DNA from: Fibrobacter sp. UBA4297
Lineage (GTDB): Bacteria > Fibrobacterota > Fibrobacteria > Fibrobacterales > Fibrobacteraceae
Assembly (NCBI RefSeq): GCF_002394865.1
Contig: NZ_DGUZ01000017.1
Coordinates: 320,124-384,123, forward strand
Direction of reading: 5' to 3'
DNA length: 64,000 nt
Positions 25,865 through 34,336 of this stretch are shown here, piece after piece (within the stretch, counting starts at the first letter, position 1; each line of letters opens with the position of its first letter). The translations under genes were made by a program, and so were the position numbers. Below the pieces are notes generated by a model. It ran no database searches. It worked only from the letters and a program-made list of their open reading frames with translations, and had not been told where the DNA came from.

Positions 25865-26674
25865 ATGAATTCTTTCGTTAAGGCTTCTTTGATCGCTGCG
25901 ATGATGACTGCTCCGCTCATGGCTGACGAATCTTTTGGTGGCGTCGGCATCACCATTTACCAGGTGACGGATGGCGTTCACGTGGCAGAAGTCATCCCGG
26001 GCACCCCGGCTGCCGAAACCAATCTCCGTGCTGGTGATGTGATTACCGCTGTTGACGGAGTCAGCCTCAAGGGCCAGAATATCGAATTTTCCAAGTCTAA
26101 GCTTCGTGGCCAGGTCAATAAGCCGCTCGAAATTACTTACACGAGCAATGGCGAAACCTATTCTGCCGTGATTCGTCGTGCTCAGATTACCGTGAAGGAC
26201 TTGGACAACAAGGCCGTCAAGAATTGGTATGGCGATAAGGAACGTGTAAATGCTCAGGAACTCGAAACGTTCGCTAGCGCAACAGAAAACGACAAGCAGC
26301 TCGTTGCTGTGCTTAGCCGTGGCAACCTCATCAAGAACGATGTTTCTGTAGCCTCTGCTGATGTCAATGGCGTTTATGTGGAAAAGGCAAAGACCGCTCC
26401 GAAGTTCACCAAGACGACTCCGGTCCGCTCGGGTGATGCTAGCCTCCGTCTTTTCAATCGCAAGGCTCTTTCGTTTACGCTCAAGTCTCCGGGTCGTGCT
26501 ACTGTTACCATCATGACTGCTGATGGCGAACAAGTGGCAACGCTGAACCTCGACAACGCTATTGCAGGCGTGAATACGCTCAACTGGAATGGTGCTCAGG
26601 TGCCGAGTGGCCGTTATGTTATTTCCATTGACCACAATGGCGCTGTGAGCGGCGCTAACGCTGTGCTCAAGTAA
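25865..26674 (+). CDS. Secreted PDZ-domain protein with FlgD-like C terminus
   Basis: This 269-residue protein has an N-terminal signal (MNSFVKASLIAAMMTAPLMA). A PDZ domain follows (GITIYQVTDGVHVAEVIPGT, LRAGDVITAVDG), without a protease domain. The end (TMTADGEQVATLNL, GVNTLNWNGAQVPSGRYVIS) is the FlgD Ig-like/type IX sorting-like fold seen on many exported proteins of Fibrobacteres and Bacteroidetes. It is probably an envelope or surface protein; the partner is unknown. TTAAGGAG precedes the start. Confidence 0.8.
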   Translation: MNSFVKASLIAAMMTAPLMADESFGGVGITIYQVTDGVHVAEVIPGTPAAETNLRAGDVITAVDGVSLKGQNIEFSKSKLRGQVNKPLEITYTSNGETYSAVIRRAQITVKDLDNKAVKNWYGDKERVNAQELETFASATENDKQLVAVLSRGNLIKNDVSVASADVNGVYVEKAKTAPKFTKTTPVRSGDASLRLFNRKALSFTLKSPGRATVTIMTADGEQVATLNLDNAIAGVNTLNWNGAQVPSGRYVISIDHNGAVSGANAVLK

Positions 26675-26730
26675 TCTGCATTGCTGCTAGCCCGTTTTAC
26701 GTGGCTGTCCTGCTTTAAATAGAAATTTGA

Positions 26731-26763
26731 TGGACGCTTCTATCTGGAGCGTTCATTTTTTCT
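26731..26763 (+). terminator. Terminator after the PDZ gene
   Basis: TGGACGCT pairs with AGCGTTCA (one G-T) over a 9-nt loop and is followed by TTTTTTCT. The T-run flows into the TATCTT that may be the -10 of the next gene. Confidence 0.8.
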
Positions 26764-26776
26764 ATCTTGTGGAACC

Positions 26777-29257
26777 GTGATTTTATCCAAAACCCATTGC
26801 GTTCTGTGGGCCGTTATCGCATTGTTTATCGCTGCGGTCTTTGCTCCTTGCTCTTACGGCGAGGAGATGACGCGCTTTGAACTTGAAGAACGCGAGCAGC
26901 CTGTCGAAGATACGACTGAGGTGGATTGGATGAACGATACGACTGGCGTGGATACGATTGAATACCATGCGGTCGATCTTGTGTACGATGTGGAAACTTC
27001 TACGTTCAACTTGAATAAGTCGGCGCAGCTCAAGTACCGCACGGCGACGCTGGAATCCGATACGATTTGGATGGACCAGAAAAACCAGATTCTCGCCGCT
27101 AGCGGAAACCCGATTCTTCGCGAATCCAAGAATCCCTCCCTTTCGGGGATGCGCCTCAAGTACAACCTCAAGTCTAAAATTGGCGAGGTGTATTACGCGA
27201 CCACCTTCCAGGACAACCAGCAGCTGAACGGCATGGAAGTCCGTCGCTTGCCTGATACGCGAATCCAGATTGCGCGTGGCGACTTTAGTACGTGTAACGA
27301 CACGACGCACCAACACTTCTACTTTTATGGCCGTCGCATGGTGGTGAAGCCCAAGGAGACGATTACGGCAAGGCCTGTGGTCTTGAACATTGCCGATGTG
27401 CCTGTGGCGGTTCTTCCAATGATTGTGGCTCCGCTTAAGAGCGGCCGAAAGTCGGGCCTTTTGACACCGAAGTTCGGTGGTGACCAAAAGCAGGGTTATT
27501 ACTTGAGCAATGTCGGCTTTTATTATGCGGCGAACGATTATTGGGATGCGACTATTTCTGCTGACATTATCGAAGGTGACGAGGCGCGCTTTGAGCGTTC
27601 GACCCTTACGGGCGAAGTCCGTTACAAGAAACGTTATTTGCTAGATGGGTATTTAAAGTACACGAGCTATCTCAATGAATTTGACTTTGCCAATAGCGAT
27701 TACGACATTAAATTTTCGCACAACCAGAACTTGACTCCGGACGCAAAACACACGTTGAGTGGCCAGGGTTCTTTTGTGAGCCGTCAGGGCATCCGTAAGG
27801 ACAGGTCGCTTGAAGCGAGTACGATTTTGGACCAGCAGGCCAATGCGTCACTTGCGTATTCTGGGAAGTTCGGAAACAACAAGAGCTTGACGGTTCGAAT
27901 TTCACAGAATCATAACCTCACGACGGGCATGCTTGAAAGGGAACTGCCGGATATCCAGTACCGCATGAGCGGAAACCTTTTCAACTTTGAATTAGACGAA
28001 GGTGAGGTGGCTGCAGAGGACGGCTCGTTCCAGTCGTTCCTTGAAAAATTCAACTATAGCTTTACGAACCGGTTCAACTACAAGTCGCACCGCGAACGTG
28101 ATACGACGCTCAACAAGGACACGACGGCTCATTACTTGGGTTATACGGGAACGTACACCTTGGATTATTCAGGCCGACTTTTCGACGTGATTAACATTAC
28201 TCCGCGAGCTACGTTTACGGGTTATTGGACGGGTACGTCTTGGCGCAATCCGAATGATTCTTTGTACAAGCGAAAGCGCTATATGAGTTTTAATCCCGAT
28301 GAAGGGACTTTTGGCAATGTCGCTTACAACCACAATTACAGCTTGACCGCCGACACGAAACTTTATGGTATCTGGGTGCCTGAAATTGGGCGCTTTACCG
28401 GTGTCCGGCACGTGCTTTCACCAAGCATTTCTTACACGTACGCACCAGAAATCGACACGGTCAAGAAGTTCGCTCCGCATCCGTATTTGGGACAGTATCC
28501 GTATCAGGAAAAGCAACAGACGATTGGCTTTAGCTTGAGTAACGACTTTGATATCAAGTACCTCAAGGTGGCGGGGCATGTCGATACGACCCGCGGAGAT
28601 TCTACGAAAAAGGCTAAGGCGGTCGAAGACCAGTACGGCACACGTCGATTGCTTACGACAAGGCATAGTTTCTCGTACAACTTTGCAGCTGATTCGCTGA
28701 ATTTTTCTGACATTTCGTCGTCGTTTGGCTTCCAAATTTTGCCGGACTACATGTTTACCATCAATACGCGCCATAGCTTTTACCACAAGTACGAATCGAA
28801 TCCGAACAAGGTAAGATTCCCGGAACTCACATATTGGGGCTATGAACTTTCAAAGAGCTTCCACTGGAGTGGTACGTTTAATGGTGGGCTCCCATCGCAG
28901 CTTGAAAAATATGAAATGCTCAATTGGTCTTTGAGCCTGGATTACCGCTATTCGTTTAGCAGTACACGGGTGGCGAAGAATTTGTTCAAAGACAACATTT
29001 CGCATTCTACGGGTATTTCTGCCTCGTTCCAGCCGACAGTCAACTGGGATGTCTCTTATAGCACCCGTTACGATTATAATGAAGGTAAGTTTGTCTCTCA
29101 TGAATTTACGTTCAAGCGTGTGTTGCATTGCTGGCAGCTCGATTTCACATGGACGCCGACGGGCCCTGCCGCAGGCTGGAGCTTCTCCGTGTATGTCCGC
29201 GACTTGCCTGATATCAAGCTTAACGCCGGCAGCACCGATACAAAGAGTTATGACTAA
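26777..29257 (+). CDS. lptD: LptD-like LPS-assembly outer-membrane protein
   Basis: This 826-residue protein would form the outer-membrane barrel that places lipopolysaccharide in the outer leaflet. After a signal-like N terminus (VLWAVIALFIAAVFAPCSYG) comes an OstA/LptA-type beta-jellyroll (about 50-200). The block IADVPVAVLPMIVAPLKSGR, GLLTPKFG and NDYWDATISAD follows, typical of LptD in Bacteroidetes-like lineages. The rest is barrel strands rich in aromatic residues. The start is a GTG; TATCTT lies 8 nt upstream and there is no strong ribosome site. The presence of KdsB in the same window supports an LPS-bearing outer membrane. Confidence 0.85.
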   Translation: MILSKTHCVLWAVIALFIAAVFAPCSYGEEMTRFELEEREQPVEDTTEVDWMNDTTGVDTIEYHAVDLVYDVETSTFNLNKSAQLKYRTATLESDTIWMDQKNQILAASGNPILRESKNPSLSGMRLKYNLKSKIGEVYYATTFQDNQQLNGMEVRRLPDTRIQIARGDFSTCNDTTHQHFYFYGRRMVVKPKETITARPVVLNIADVPVAVLPMIVAPLKSGRKSGLLTPKFGGDQKQGYYLSNVGFYYAANDYWDATISADIIEGDEARFERSTLTGEVRYKKRYLLDGYLKYTSYLNEFDFANSDYDIKFSHNQNLTPDAKHTLSGQGSFVSRQGIRKDRSLEASTILDQQANASLAYSGKFGNNKSLTVRISQNHNLTTGMLERELPDIQYRMSGNLFNFELDEGEVAAEDGSFQSFLEKFNYSFTNRFNYKSHRERDTTLNKDTTAHYLGYTGTYTLDYSGRLFDVINITPRATFTGYWTGTSWRNPNDSLYKRKRYMSFNPDEGTFGNVAYNHNYSLTADTKLYGIWVPEIGRFTGVRHVLSPSISYTYAPEIDTVKKFAPHPYLGQYPYQEKQQTIGFSLSNDFDIKYLKVAGHVDTTRGDSTKKAKAVEDQYGTRRLLTTRHSFSYNFAADSLNFSDISSSFGFQILPDYMFTINTRHSFYHKYESNPNKVRFPELTYWGYELSKSFHWSGTFNGGLPSQLEKYEMLNWSLSLDYRYSFSSTRVAKNLFKDNISHSTGISASFQPTVNWDVSYSTRYDYNEGKFVSHEFTFKRVLHCWQLDFTWTPTGPAAGWSFSVYVRDLPDIKLNAGSTDTKSYD

Positions 29258-29299
29258 GTTAGACGAGAGAACGGCTCTTCGAGCCTGTAGGCGAGAGAC

Positions 29300-29462
29300 G
29301 GAAGAAGTAGACAGTAAGCAGTAGGCAGTAGACAGGATTAGTTTGGCGGCTTCGCCGCAATTATATAACTTCCTACTTCCTACCGACTACTTCCTACTGA
29401 TCACATCCCTAACCACTAATCACTAACCCCTATATACTAACCACTATTGACTAATAACCAAT
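29300..29462. repeat. Low-complexity palindromic element upstream of maf
   Basis: AGTAAGCAGTAGGCAGTAGAC is partly mirrored by CTTCCTACTTCCTACCGACT around a central GGCGGCTTCGCCGC hairpin. CTAACCACTAATCACTAACC and TTGACTAATAACC follow. The maf start codon lies inside the last repeat word. AGACGAGAGAACGG and GGCGAGAGACGG just before it echo the CTCGTC words found inside hrpB and the BamA-like gene. Confidence 0.75.
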
Positions 29463-30030
29463 GACTAACGAAATAATTCTTGCAAGCGGTTCGCCGCGCC
29501 GTTCCGAAATTTTAAAACAGCTGGGTGTCAAGTTCCGTGTAGTCGTCTCGGGCGAAGACGAAAAGCCCACAAGTGCAAATCCGCTCGACTTTCCGCGTGA
29601 AAATGCCTGCATCAAGGCTTTGTCTGTTTCACGCCAGGAGTGCGATGCTTATGTGCTTGGCTTTGACACGCTTGTGTTTTTGGATAACGTTCCGCTCGGC
29701 AAGCCCAAATCCGAAGCGAAAGCCCTTGAAATGTTAAGCAAACTAAACAATCGTAGCCATTTTGTCATCACAGGAGTTGCGATTGCCCGTAACGGTGAAA
29801 TCCTCAGCGCGTCCGAAGAGAAAACAGAGGTGTTTTTTAGAAACTGCACCTTACAAGAGCTTAAAGAATATGTAAATTCTAGGGACCCGATGGACAAGGC
29901 TGGCGCCTACGGCATTCAGACGAATGGTGCGCGCCTGATCAAGTCTATCAACGGCTGTTACTACAACGTGGTTGGATTGCCGGTTGCACGTACGCTGGAA
30001 ATGTTGGATGGTTTAGAAGTTAGGGTTTAG
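29461..30030 (+). CDS. maf: Maf-like nucleotide pyrophosphatase
   Basis: This 189-residue house-cleaning NTP pyrophosphatase is thought to hydrolyse dTTP/UTP or modified nucleotides. The N-terminal ILASGSPRRSEILKQLG is the signature, and DTLVFLDN and KAGAYGIQTNGARLIKSING follow as expected. Its ATG is embedded in the repeat word CCAATGACTAA and has no ribosome site. Confidence 0.95.
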   Translation: MTNEIILASGSPRRSEILKQLGVKFRVVVSGEDEKPTSANPLDFPRENACIKALSVSRQECDAYVLGFDTLVFLDNVPLGKPKSEAKALEMLSKLNNRSHFVITGVAIARNGEILSASEEKTEVFFRNCTLQELKEYVNSRDPMDKAGAYGIQTNGARLIKSINGCYYNVVGLPVARTLEMLDGLEVRV

Positions 30031-30033
30031 CAA

Positions 30034-30978
30034 ATGATTCAGTTGGAAGAGAAAAATCCAAACGAACGCCTTGGTGATTTTTTGGTCCGCGTTCGTGAAT
30101 CTCAAGGACTTACGATTGAAGATCTTGCCGAGCGCACGAAAATCTCGGTAAAGATGCTTCATTTCATTGAATCGAGCGACTGGAAGTCTTTGCCGGTCGA
30201 AGCTTATGTCCGTAGTTATTTGAATTCTGTAAGCTCAAAGCTTGGCTTGGATCCCAAGGCTGTCCTTAAAATGTATGCCGAAGAAGTGGGCTCAAGCTAT
30301 GAAGTCCGCGAGGCTGAACCCATCAAGAATATCGCTCCGATGACGGACGAAGAAAAGAAACCACGTAGCAAGGCTGTGCCTATAGCTATCGTGATTATTC
30401 TCGTCCTCTTGGTGGTCGGGCTCCATTTTGTGACCCGTGAAAAAGCCGCTTCTGATGCTAGTGCCAATCCGCCATCGGTGGTCGCTGCCGAAGATTCTTC
30501 GGAGGTCAATCAGGACATGCCTGAAGGCGCTATTGCGGTTCCGGTCGATTCCATCAAGGAAGAAAAGAACGAGACGGTGACTCAGGCAGAAGTCGATAAG
30601 GCTGTGAAAAAGGCTGAAAATCTCCCGGCATCTGCAACGATTTTTATCTCTTCGACGTCCAAGAAAGATACGACAGTGACGACGGGCCCGGTTTCGGATA
30701 ACGGTCGTACTCGCATTGAACTTGTCGGTTCCGGCGAAATGCGTTCTTGGGTCGGCATCAAGCGCGACGAAGACGATGATGATTTTGTGAAAGAAGCGAA
30801 CATTGCAACGGTTGACAATAAGCTTGTCTATACCGCAAGTGGTACGCTCTACATTGTGATTGGTGAACCGCGTGCCATTGGCAAGATGTACTTGAACGGC
30901 GTGGAAACTCCGGTTCCTGTGCCGAAGTTTGGCCGTGTGGCTCGCTTCAGCGTTTATGACGGTCGTGTCCTTAAATAA
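30034..30978 (+). CDS. rodZ: RodZ-like cell-shape protein
   Basis: This is a 314-residue bitopic membrane protein. The cytoplasmic HTH_25 domain (LGDFLVRVRESQGLTIEDLA, EAYVRSYLNSVSSKLGLDP) would bind MreB. A single membrane helix lies at about 116-134 (AVPIAIVIILVLLVVGLHF), and an acidic linker leads to a periplasmic DUF4115 domain (SGEMRSWVGIKRD..YTASGTLYIVIGEP). It starts 3 bp after maf, and hisB follows 11 bp later. Confidence 0.85.
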   Translation: MIQLEEKNPNERLGDFLVRVRESQGLTIEDLAERTKISVKMLHFIESSDWKSLPVEAYVRSYLNSVSSKLGLDPKAVLKMYAEEVGSSYEVREAEPIKNIAPMTDEEKKPRSKAVPIAIVIILVLLVVGLHFVTREKAASDASANPPSVVAAEDSSEVNQDMPEGAIAVPVDSIKEEKNETVTQAEVDKAVKKAENLPASATIFISSTSKKDTTVTTGPVSDNGRTRIELVGSGEMRSWVGIKRDEDDDDFVKEANIATVDNKLVYTASGTLYIVIGEPRAIGKMYLNGVETPVPVPKFGRVARFSVYDGRVLK

Positions 30979-30989
30979 GAGGTGCTAAG

Positions 30990-31574
30990 ATGCGTTCTTC
31001 TAAGATTTCTCGTAAGACGAGTGAAACCGATATTCAACTTTTCTTGAATCTGGACGATTGCTCCAGAGGTCAGATTAGCTCGGGCTCGGGCTTCTTGGAT
31101 CACATGCTGAACTTGTTCCAAGTGCATGGCGGATTCCACCTCGATTTGAACTGCAAGGGCGATACCGAGGTCGATATGCACCACAGCATGGAAGACATCG
31201 CTATTGTGCTCGGCCAGGCGCTTGTAGAATGCCTCGGTGACAAAAAGGGCATTGAACGCTATGGATTTTACTTTGTTCCGATGGACGAAGCCTTGAGCCG
31301 CGTGTGCATTGACTTTAGCAACCGCATCGGCTTTGTCTGGAATGTGAAGCTCCCGGCTGCTACCGCAGGCGGAATTGAAGCTAGCATGTTCGAACACTTC
31401 TTCAAGAGCCTCTGCGAAAATGCTCGCATGAACTTGCACGTGGAACTCTTCTATGGCAATGACAACCATCACTGTCTGGAATCCATTTTCAAGGCTTTTG
31501 CACGTGCCGTTGCCATGGCTGTTGCGCCCTCCCGCAACGTGAAGGGTGTCCCCAGCAGCAAGGGTGTGCTGTAA
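30990..31574 (+). CDS. hisB: Imidazoleglycerol-phosphate dehydratase
   Basis: This 194-residue enzyme catalyses the sixth step of histidine synthesis. Both metal-binding repeats are present: GFLDHMLNLFQVHGGF with DMHHSMEDIA, and FFKSLCENARMNLHVELFYG with NDNHHCLESIFKAFARA. It is the monofunctional type, without a phosphatase domain. AAGAGGTG precedes the ATG. Confidence 0.97.
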   Translation: MRSSKISRKTSETDIQLFLNLDDCSRGQISSGSGFLDHMLNLFQVHGGFHLDLNCKGDTEVDMHHSMEDIAIVLGQALVECLGDKKGIERYGFYFVPMDEALSRVCIDFSNRIGFVWNVKLPAATAGGIEASMFEHFFKSLCENARMNLHVELFYGNDNHHCLESIFKAFARAVAMAVAPSRNVKGVPSSKGVL

Positions 31575-31639
31575 AAGATCGCCGATAATCACTGCGGAAA
31601 AAAAACGCAAAAATCGCCGCAGTTGAAAAGCGCGAGAAT

Positions 31640-31788
31640 CGCCGAACTCGTCATTGCGAGGCACAAAGTGCCGAAGCAATCTCTTATTAAGTCTTGAGTG
31701 TCATGCCCGCGAAAGCGGGCTTTATCTTTATTGTCATGCCCGCCGGAGCCTGTGCTGAGCGCAGTCGAAGTAAGCGGGCATCTCCTTT
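31640..31788. repeat. Cluster of three dispersed extragenic palindromes
   Basis: The 344-bp gap between hisB and the Dcu gene holds no gene. It has CGTCATTGCGAGG..GAAGCAATCT (31649-31682) and GCCCGC-GAAA-GCGGGC followed by TTTATCTTT (31704-31727), which may serve as the hisB terminator. A longer element, ATGCCCGC..GCGGGCAT, spans 31733-31781 and encloses GCTGAGCGCAGTCGAAG. These word families occur widely in bacterial genomes. Confidence 0.75.
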
Positions 31789-31918
31789 ATTCTGTTTTTT
31801 GCTGTGTAATGGATGAAATTACGGGCATTTTTTTGTTTTTATGAATCAATAGCAGATTTTTTTTGAAAAAAGAAAAATTTTAGGATATTTTTATTTAGAC
31901 TTCATCGAAGGAGATTAT

Positions 31919-33289
31919 ATGGCATTGATGATTATTCAGCTGTTAATAGTGCTTCTGGCGCTTTACGTGGGTTCGCGTTACGGGAGTCTTGCGCTTGGGG
32001 CCATTTCGGGTATTGGTCTTGCCATTCTGGTGCTCGGCTTTGGCATGAAACCGGGAAACCCGCCTACAGACGTTATTTACATCATCATTGCCGCCGTGAC
32101 TTGTGCGGGAATCTTGCAGGCCTCTGGCGGTATGGATTGGCTTATCCAGGTTGCAGAACGCCTATTGCGTCGGCATCCGGACCACATTACGTTCCTCGCT
32201 CCGCTTTGCACGTTCTTCTTGACGGTGCTCGTGGGAACAGGGCATGTGGTCTATACACTGATGCCGATTATTTGCGATATCTCCCTCAAGAAGGGAATAC
32301 GCCCGGAACGCCCGTGCAGCGTAGCTTCGGTCGCTTCGCAGGTGGGCATTACATGTTCGCCGATTGCGGCGGCGGTCGCTTCGTTTGTCATTATCTCAAA
32401 CAAGAACGGATTTGAAATCAACAACTTGCAGGTCATCGCAATTACGATTCCGGCGTGCATTTGCGGAATTATGGCGGCAGCGGCTGTTTCGTACAGGCGA
32501 GGGCTCGATCTCGATAAGGACCCGGCTTTCCAGGCGCGCCTCAAGGACCCGCAGATGAAGGAATACATGTTCGGGAGTACGGCTTCCGTGCTTGACAAAA
32601 AAGTCCCGAAAGAGGCAAAACGTGCGGTGTATATCTTTCTTGCGGCTCTTGGCGTGATTGTGCTGTTTTCCATTTGCCAGATTACAGGGCACGATATTCG
32701 TCCACAGTTTCCGACGGGCAAGATTGTCGATGGCGTGGCGCAAATAAAGCCGCTTGCGATGAACATTATCATCCAGATTGTGATGATTTCGGCAGCGGCG
32801 TTCATGATTCTTTGTTGTAAGGCGGAACCCAAGAAGGCCGTGGCGGGAGCTGTGTGGCAGAGCGGCATGGTCGCCGTTGTCGCCATTTATGGTATCGCGT
32901 GGCTTGCCGATACCTACTTTGCAAATTACATGGATGTGATGCAGGGCGGGCTCAAGGATATTGTGCAGCATTACCCGTGGGCAATCGCGTTTGCGTTCTT
33001 TGCGGTGAGCGTGCTTATCAATTCGCAGGGGGCCGTGGTGGTCGCGATGCTCCCGCTGGCCTATAGCCTCAACATCGAAGGTCCTGTGCTGTTGGGCGTG
33101 CTCCCGAGTGTTTATGGTTACTTCTTCATCCCGAATTATCCGTCCGACATTGCGACCGTGAACTTCGACCGTTCGGGCACGACCGTCATCGGAAAGTACT
33201 TGCTGAACCACAGCTTTATGCGGCCGGGCATGGTAAGCGTCATCGTTTCGACGATTGTCGGAACGTTGCTTGTAAAGCTGATCTACTAG
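31919..33289 (+). CDS. Anaerobic C4-dicarboxylate transporter, Dcu family
   Basis: This 456-residue inner-membrane carrier has about ten to twelve membrane segments. GSRYGSLALGAISGIGLAIL, AGILQASGGMDWLIQVAE and VGTGHVVYTLMPIICDISLK, together with SVASQVGITCSPIAAAVASF, are diagnostic of DcuA/DcuB, which exchange fumarate, malate or aspartate for succinate under anaerobiosis. It complements the fumarate reductase at the start of the window: one makes succinate, the other can export it. Whether it is DcuA- or DcuB-like I cannot decide. GAAGGAG precedes the ATG. Confidence 0.93.
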   Translation: MALMIIQLLIVLLALYVGSRYGSLALGAISGIGLAILVLGFGMKPGNPPTDVIYIIIAAVTCAGILQASGGMDWLIQVAERLLRRHPDHITFLAPLCTFFLTVLVGTGHVVYTLMPIICDISLKKGIRPERPCSVASVASQVGITCSPIAAAVASFVIISNKNGFEINNLQVIAITIPACICGIMAAAAVSYRRGLDLDKDPAFQARLKDPQMKEYMFGSTASVLDKKVPKEAKRAVYIFLAALGVIVLFSICQITGHDIRPQFPTGKIVDGVAQIKPLAMNIIIQIVMISAAAFMILCCKAEPKKAVAGAVWQSGMVAVVAIYGIAWLADTYFANYMDVMQGGLKDIVQHYPWAIAFAFFAVSVLINSQGAVVVAMLPLAYSLNIEGPVLLGVLPSVYGYFFIPNYPSDIATVNFDRSGTTVIGKYLLNHSFMRPGMVSVIVSTIVGTLLVKLIY

Positions 33290-33320
33290 CGCCGTGAATT
33301 CGGAATGACGTCACTTTTTC

Positions 33321-33353
33321 CTCGCCTCAGTCGATGCTGGGCGAGAATTTTTT
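33321..33353 (+). terminator. Terminator of the Dcu gene
   Basis: CTCGCC pairs with GGCGAG over a 13-nt loop and is followed by AATTTTTT. The remaining gap to 33508 is AT-rich and should hold the promoter of the next gene. Confidence 0.85.
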
Positions 33354-33508
33354 ATATGAAACATTATGTTTCTTATACTGATGTAAAAATAATTGATTTG
33401 TTGATAAAATCGCTTAAATTTAAAGAAAATATCAAATTTTGTTTCATTGGTATTTGTTTTTGCATGAATTAATTTTATTTTTAAAGCAGATAAAGCTGAT
33501 TAAGAATT

Positions 33509-34336
33509 ATGAAATCCGTTTTTGAATATAGAGATTACCGCGAATACATGCGAGATTTTTACGAGAGCCGTAAAAAGTGTTCCGCATTTACGTGGCGCGA
33601 ATTTGCAAAACTTGCGGGTTTTTCGTCTTCGGGATTTTTGATGCTTGTTTGCGACGGTAAAACGCGACTTTCAAAAGTTGCTGTTGAAAAGGTCTTGCCG
33701 GCGATGAACTTGTCTGGTGTACAGGCCGAATATTTTCGGGCGATGGTTGAATTTTGCGATTCCGCACGCTCTGAAATCCGTCAAGTCGCTTTTGAGTGGA
33801 TGATGAAAATTGCTAGCGAAAACCGTGTGGAATTTTTGGAAGCGAAGTCGTTTGAATATTTTTCGTCGTGGGCAAACCCGGCACTCAGGGAACTTGCCCC
33901 GATTATGAAGGGCGCGACGCCTCTTGAAATGGGACATGCTCTTGTGCCTGCCATTTCTGCTGCCGAAGCTCGTGAATCCTTGGAACTTCAGGAATCGCTT
34001 GGGCTCTTGAAAAAAGATGAATGCGGAAATTACGTGCAAACAAGCGAAGGTGTTTCGAGCTCTCGTGAAGTTATCTCGGCGACGGTCGTCAATATGCAAA
34101 AGCAATATGCGCATTTGGCTGCCGAATCCCTAGAACGTTATTCGCGAGAATATCGCCACATTTCGGGCATGACGATGGGCCTTGACCGAGAAGCTTATGA
34201 GCGCCTAGCTGCAGAACTTGATGCCTTCCGCAAAAAAGTAGTGGAAATCGTATCGAACGTGAAAAGTTACGATCGCGTTTATCGAATGAATTTACAGCTC
34301 TTTCCATTGAGCAAACAAGTTGGAGAAAAAAAATGA
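33509..34336 (+). CDS. TIGR02147/DUF4423 family protein
   Basis: This 275-residue protein belongs to a family first described as a large paralogous set in Fibrobacter succinogenes. The diagnostic opening is VFEYRDYREYMRDFYESRK, followed by the HTH-like FTWREFAKLAGFSSSGFL. The middle and end hold EARESLELQESLGLLKKDE and YDRVYRMNLQLFPL. A transcription-regulator role is commonly assumed, not shown. It overlaps the following lipoprotein gene by 4 bp (ATGA), so the two are made together. Confidence 0.9.
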   Translation: MKSVFEYRDYREYMRDFYESRKKCSAFTWREFAKLAGFSSSGFLMLVCDGKTRLSKVAVEKVLPAMNLSGVQAEYFRAMVEFCDSARSEIRQVAFEWMMKIASENRVEFLEAKSFEYFSSWANPALRELAPIMKGATPLEMGHALVPAISAAEARESLELQESLGLLKKDECGNYVQTSEGVSSSREVISATVVNMQKQYAHLAAESLERYSREYRHISGMTMGLDREAYERLAAELDAFRKKVVEIVSNVKSYDRVYRMNLQLFPLSKQVGEKK

